From Ruegeria spongiae (lineage in GTDB: Bacteria > Pseudomonadota > Alphaproteobacteria > Rhodobacterales > Rhodobacteraceae), in assembly GCF_023502395.1 (NCBI RefSeq), contig NZ_JAMFMB010000008.1:1-64000 (forward strand): 64,000 nucleotides of DNA. Reading direction: 5' to 3'. A program made the translations under genes and the position numbers. Positions 61,127 to 64,000 of the stretch are shown here, one piece after another; within the stretch, counting starts at the first letter, position 1; each line of letters begins with the position of its first letter. Below the pieces are notes generated by a model. It made no database searches and had not been told where the DNA came from. It worked only from the letters and a program-made list of their open reading frames with translations.

Positions 61127-62524
61127 CTAGATGGGAATCTGCTGGTTTCTGCCGATGGGCACGCGATTTTCACCGCTGCGCGCGTCGATCTTGCTGCGCG
61201 GCCAGACCACTTGAACGATGGCGCCCAGCCGTTCCGACGAGGCGCTCAGCGTCTGGTTCGGGTCCCAACCATTGGCGAAGGACAGCGAGGCGCCGCTGCG
61301 CTCGAGCAGTGTTTTGGCGATGAACAGTCCCAGCCCCATGCCCTCGTATTCCGGCCTTGTCAGTTGTTCGCTCTCACCCCGGCGCCGCCGCATGAACGGG
61401 TCGCCGATCCGACGGATCAGATGCGGGGGATAACCGCGCCCGTCATCCATGATGCGGATGACGATCCGGTCTTCGGTCCATTCGGATTCGATCCAGACAG
61501 TGCTGCGAGCGAAATCCACGCCGTTCTGGATCAGGTTGCGCAGCCCGTGAATCACCTCGGGCTGGCGCAGGACCGAGGGTTGCTGCATGTCGCCACCATC
61601 GCCGGGACCCTCGTTGAAATGCACTTCTTTGCCGCGATGCAGATGCGGCTCGGCGGCTTCGTGGATCACGGTCGACAGCGGGGCCTGACGCAGGTGCAGA
61701 TCATCTTTTCCGGCGCGGCCCATATTGCGAAGGATGTCGCGGCACCGGTCTGCCTGTTCACGGATCAGGGCGGCATCCTCGCGCAGGTCGGGGCGGTCAT
61801 CCAGTTCTTCGATCAACTCGGAGCTGGTCAGTTTGATAGTGGCCAGCGGCGTGCCCAGCTCATGCGCGGCGGCGGCGACGACGCCCCCCAGATCGGTGAG
61901 TTTCTGTTCCCGTGCCAGCGCCATATGGGTCGCCGACAGCGCCTGGGACATGGATTGCGCCTCGGTGCTGATTCGGTGGGAATAGAGACCCAGAAAGACG
62001 ATCGCGATCACAATGGCGATCCAGTTGCCGAACACGAAGATATCGGCGTCCTGCAGGATCATACCGCTTGCGGTGTGCAGCGGCAGGTAGAACTCGGACA
62101 GCAACGTCACCAGCACGATGGCCGTTCCCCCGATGATCAGGATCGAGCGCAGTCCGAGCACATTCGCCGAGATCGTCACAGGCCCCAGCAGCAGCAATGC
62201 AAACGGGTTGTTGAGGCCCCCGGTCAGGTACAGAAGCGAGCCCAGCTGCAACAGATCAAACAGCACCATCAGGAAGTTCTCGAACTCGGACAGGCGCTTG
62301 TTCTCGGGGAAAATGAAGATCGAGATCAGGTTGCCGATCACCGAAATGCCGACAGCCAGATAACACCAGGTCAGCTCAAGCTGCAGGTGATAGACGCGCT
62401 GGGCAACGGTGATCGCCCCCAGTTGGCCGACGATCGCGACCCAGCGCAGCAGGATCAGGGTGCGCAGCCGAATCCAGCCGCTGCGTTCCTGACCGCGCCA
62501 GAGGCTGCTATTGGAAATTGCCAT
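61127..62524 (-). CDS. regB: Redox-sensing histidine kinase RegB/PrrB
   Basis: A 465-residue membrane kinase that senses quinone redox state and phosphorylates RegA. Six membrane segments fill about 22-180. The quinone-binding segment is GGLNNPFALLL (102-112), the phosphorylated H221 is in AHELGTPLATIKL, and the redox-active cysteine C261 is in ADRCRDIL. HATPase boxes NLIQNGVDFA and DDGRGYP follow with GMGLGLFIAKTLLERSGA. It is divergent from senC-regA. The start is 62524, with the family N-terminus MAISNSSLWRG. Confidence 0.95.
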   Translation of the reverse strand: MAISNSSLWRGQERSGWIRLRTLILLRWVAIVGQLGAITVAQRVYHLQLELTWCYLAVGISVIGNLISIFIFPENKRLSEFENFLMVLFDLLQLGSLLYLTGGLNNPFALLLLGPVTISANVLGLRSILIIGGTAIVLVTLLSEFYLPLHTASGMILQDADIFVFGNWIAIVIAIVFLGLYSHRISTEAQSMSQALSATHMALAREQKLTDLGGVVAAAAHELGTPLATIKLTSSELIEELDDRPDLREDAALIREQADRCRDILRNMGRAGKDDLHLRQAPLSTVIHEAAEPHLHRGKEVHFNEGPGDGGDMQQPSVLRQPEVIHGLRNLIQNGVDFARSTVWIESEWTEDRIVIRIMDDGRGYPPHLIRRIGDPFMRRRRGESEQLTRPEYEGMGLGLFIAKTLLERSGASLSFANGWDPNQTLSASSERLGAIVQVVWPRSKIDARSGENRVPIGRNQQIPI

Positions 62525-62614
62525 TGGTCAACTATGTCCCGTTGCAAAGGCCGACCAAGTTGATAGGTCTCACGGCCAATATGTTCAACATCTCATTCTT
62601 CGAGGTTCAACGCC
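62525..62614. promoter_or_regulatory. Divergent promoter region, regB/senC
   Basis: This 90-bp gap drives both regB and senC and is where RegA autoregulation occurs in relatives. Repeated TTCAAC/GTTCAAC elements occur near its right end. I could not confidently align a RegA consensus (GCGNC-N-GCGNC type) or a sigma-70 pair. Confidence 0.4.
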
Positions 62615-63235
62615 ATGCCCCGTCTCTATGCCGTTCTGGCCGCCGTCTTTGTGCTGCTGTTGCTTGCCGTAACCTGGCTGATGACGAGAGGCGGGTCGTC
62701 GGATGACCAGTTCGCGCAATGCCGCGCCAGTCAGATCGCGGGTGGGGCCGGGGCGATCGGCGGCCCGTTCGAACTGGTCAACGCCAAGGGTGAAACCGTC
62801 ACCGACACCGATGTGATCACCGAACCGACGCTGCTGTATTTCGGTTATACGTTCTGCCCGGATGTCTGCCCCTTCGACATGGCGCGCAATGCCGACGCGG
62901 TGGATGTTCTGGAAAGCCGGGGGCAGATGGTGACGCCCGTCTTCATCTCGATCGACCCGGGGCGCGACACCCCCGAGGTGGTCGGCGATTATGCCGAGAA
63001 CCTGCATGAGCGGCTGATCGGACTGACCGGCTCGCCCGAACAGGTCAAGGCGGCCAGCAAGGCGTACAAGACCTATTACAAGGCGCAGGACGCATCCGAC
63101 GAGTTCTATCTGGTCGACCATTCGACCTTCACCTATCTGGTTCTGCCGGAACACGGGTTTGTGGAGTTTTTCCGCCGCGAGATCGAGCCCGAGCAGATGG
63201 CCGACCAGATTGGCTGCTTTCTGGACGCAGCGTGA
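62615..63235 (+). CDS. senC: SCO1/SenC/PrrC family copper protein
   Basis: A 206-residue periplasmic protein with one N-terminal anchor (about 5-24). The copper and redox motif CPDVC has C81 and C85, and the third ligand H169 lies in YLVDHSTFTYL. It would help assemble the CuA or CuB centres of cytochrome c oxidase and, in the Reg system, may relay oxidase electron-flow status. It is 90 bp from divergent regB and 90 bp before regA, the canonical regB-senC-regA layout. Confidence 0.94.
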   Translation: MPRLYAVLAAVFVLLLLAVTWLMTRGGSSDDQFAQCRASQIAGGAGAIGGPFELVNAKGETVTDTDVITEPTLLYFGYTFCPDVCPFDMARNADAVDVLESRGQMVTPVFISIDPGRDTPEVVGDYAENLHERLIGLTGSPEQVKAASKAYKTYYKAQDASDEFYLVDHSTFTYLVLPEHGFVEFFRREIEPEQMADQIGCFLDAA

Positions 63236-63250
63236 CATCTGCAACCACGT

Positions 63251-63278
63251 TTGACCTTTCAGGTTGGGCCGTTAATAC
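63251..63278 (+). promoter_or_regulatory. Possible regA promoter
   Basis: TTGACC (63251-63256) and TAATAC (63273-63278) are separated by 16 bases, 48 bases upstream of the regA start codon. The -35 is close to consensus, the -10 is imperfect. It would allow regA transcription independent of senC. Confidence 0.4.
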
Positions 63279-63325
63279 TGCGGTGCAGCCACATAGACCC
63301 CCGAAAAACAATGGAATGAACGAAT

Positions 63326-63880
63326 ATGGTCGACACTCCGCAGCTTGAAATCGGGCCAGACAAATCGCTTCTTCTGGTTGACGATGATGAGTCGTTTCTG
63401 AGACGTCTGGCCAAGGCGATGGAAAAGCGCGGCTTCGAGATTGAGACCGCCGGTTCCGTCGCCGCAGGGCGCGCCATCGCCACCGCCCGCCCGCCCGCCT
63501 ATGCCGTGGTCGATCTGCGGTTGGAGGATGGCAACGGTCTGGACGTGGTCGAGGTGCTGCGCGAGAAACGCCCCGATTGCCGGGTGGTGGTGCTGACCGG
63601 TTATGGTGCGATCGCAACCGCCGTGGCGGCGGTGAAAATCGGCGCGACGGACTACCTCTCGAAACCCGCAGACGCCACCGACATCATGAACGCGCTGTTG
63701 GCAGGCAGCGATGAGCTGCCGCCGCCCCCGGAAAACCCGATGAGCGCTGATCGGGTGCGTTGGGAACATATCCAGCGCGTCTATGAGCTGTGCGACCGCA
63801 ACGTCAGCGAAACCGCCCGACGTCTGAACATGCACCGCAGGACATTGCAGCGGATATTGGCGAAACGCAGCCCTCGGTAG
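63326..63880 (+). CDS. regA: Global redox response regulator RegA/PrrA
   Basis: A 184-residue response regulator. The receiver has acidic D19-D21, phospho-acceptor D63 in VVDLRLEDGNGLDVV and K113 in DYLSKPADATD. A proline-rich linker (PPPPENP) joins a Fis-type helix-turn-helix at about 150-182 (RNVSETARRLNMHRRTLQRI). This architecture is nearly invariant among RegA/PrrA/ActR/RoxR proteins. It is expected to control respiration, carbon and nitrogen metabolism with RegB. Confidence 0.97.
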   Translation: MVDTPQLEIGPDKSLLLVDDDESFLRRLAKAMEKRGFEIETAGSVAAGRAIATARPPAYAVVDLRLEDGNGLDVVEVLREKRPDCRVVVLTGYGAIATAVAAVKIGATDYLSKPADATDIMNALLAGSDELPPPPENPMSADRVRWEHIQRVYELCDRNVSETARRLNMHRRTLQRILAKRSPR

Positions 63881-64000
63881 TCAAGAACGGCGTGCGCATC
63901 AATTGACGGTTTAGTGATTTGATACTTGCAGCGCTGTCCCGGAGTGTTGGGGTACTACCCTCCCTCTTTCTCAACAACTGGATGGATCAATGATCGGCTA
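63881..64000. other. Window tail after regA
   Basis: No complete gene. An ATG at 63990-63992 followed by ATCGGC could start the next gene, but only three codons fit before the edge and no ribosome binding site is evident. Confidence 0.3.

Noticed and set aside
63903-63926. Promoter for the gene after regA (TTGACG with GATACT)
   Set aside because: The spacer is only 12 bases, too short for sigma-70.
1-64000. tRNA, rRNA, CRISPR, insertion sequence or prophage features
   Set aside because: No cloverleaf with CCA, rRNA-like block, regular repeat-spacer array, transposase or phage gene was recognised on reading; a tRNAscan or CRISPR search was not possible.

Overview
The window looks like a stretch of the main chromosome of a marine Rhodobacterales bacterium of the Ruegeria/Roseobacter type. 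The evidence is the GC-rich coding sequence, the gene order mnmE-mnmG-rsmG-parA-parB beside rho and hemJ, the RegB/SenC/RegA redox cluster, and a single-repeat voltage-gated sodium channel that strongly resembles NaVSp1 of Ruegeria (Silicibacter) pomeroyi. No rRNA, tRNA, CRISPR array, insertion sequence or prophage was seen. Almost all sequence is dense, housekeeping-type coding sequence.

Layout. 1-9.2 kb (minus strand): a truncated L,D-transpeptidase, the sodium channel, an Fe-S RNA methyltransferase, two overlapping ABC exporter half-transporters, then pcnB/cca-like, CoA pyrophosphatase and hslO genes. 9.3-18.8 kb: a Nudix hydrolase; a divergent pair of signalling genes (receiver-PP2C phosphatase and HPt); ilvA; a membrane protein; argG; a DUF898 membrane protein with an M48 protease; a sulfotransferase-like gene; and an exported MsrA. 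18.8-19.4 kb: the least explained intergenic stretch, with a chain of hairpins, a 36-codon ORF with a strong ribosome binding site, and a terminator-like stem. 19.4-29 kb: malic enzyme, mutS, grpE-hrcA, and rph-rdgB-hemW-ybaN.

29-43 kb is the origin domain. parB, parA, rsmG, mnmG, mnmE, rho and hemJ all run leftward; maf, aroE, coaE and dnaQ all run rightward. The 402-bp gap between them carries DnaA-box-like sequences, a perfect IHF consensus match and an AT-rich patch, and is the likely oriC. Two perfect 16-bp parS palindromes lie inside rsmG and at the start of mnmG. Beyond dnaQ come secB, fxsA, timA, mltA and an Smr-domain gene.

43-64 kb: an MFS transporter, a lipoprotein hydrolase and hslU; then hslV, separated from hslU by two opposite-strand genes. 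A DUF1127 gene with a textbook terminator and two tandem Lin0512 paralogues follow. Next is the conserved tsaE-amgK-murU-addB-addA-trxA block (tRNA modification, peptidoglycan recycling, recombination). A PAS-only protein in a DivL-like position and the RegB/SenC/RegA redox-response cluster end the window.

Many adjacent genes overlap by 4 bp (ATGA), which suggests translational coupling. The most unusual items are the hairpin-rich small-ORF locus at 18.97-19.26 kb, the parS site that overlaps the mnmG translation start, the kinase-less DivL-like protein, the orphan HPt/REC-PP2C pair and the split hslVU operon.
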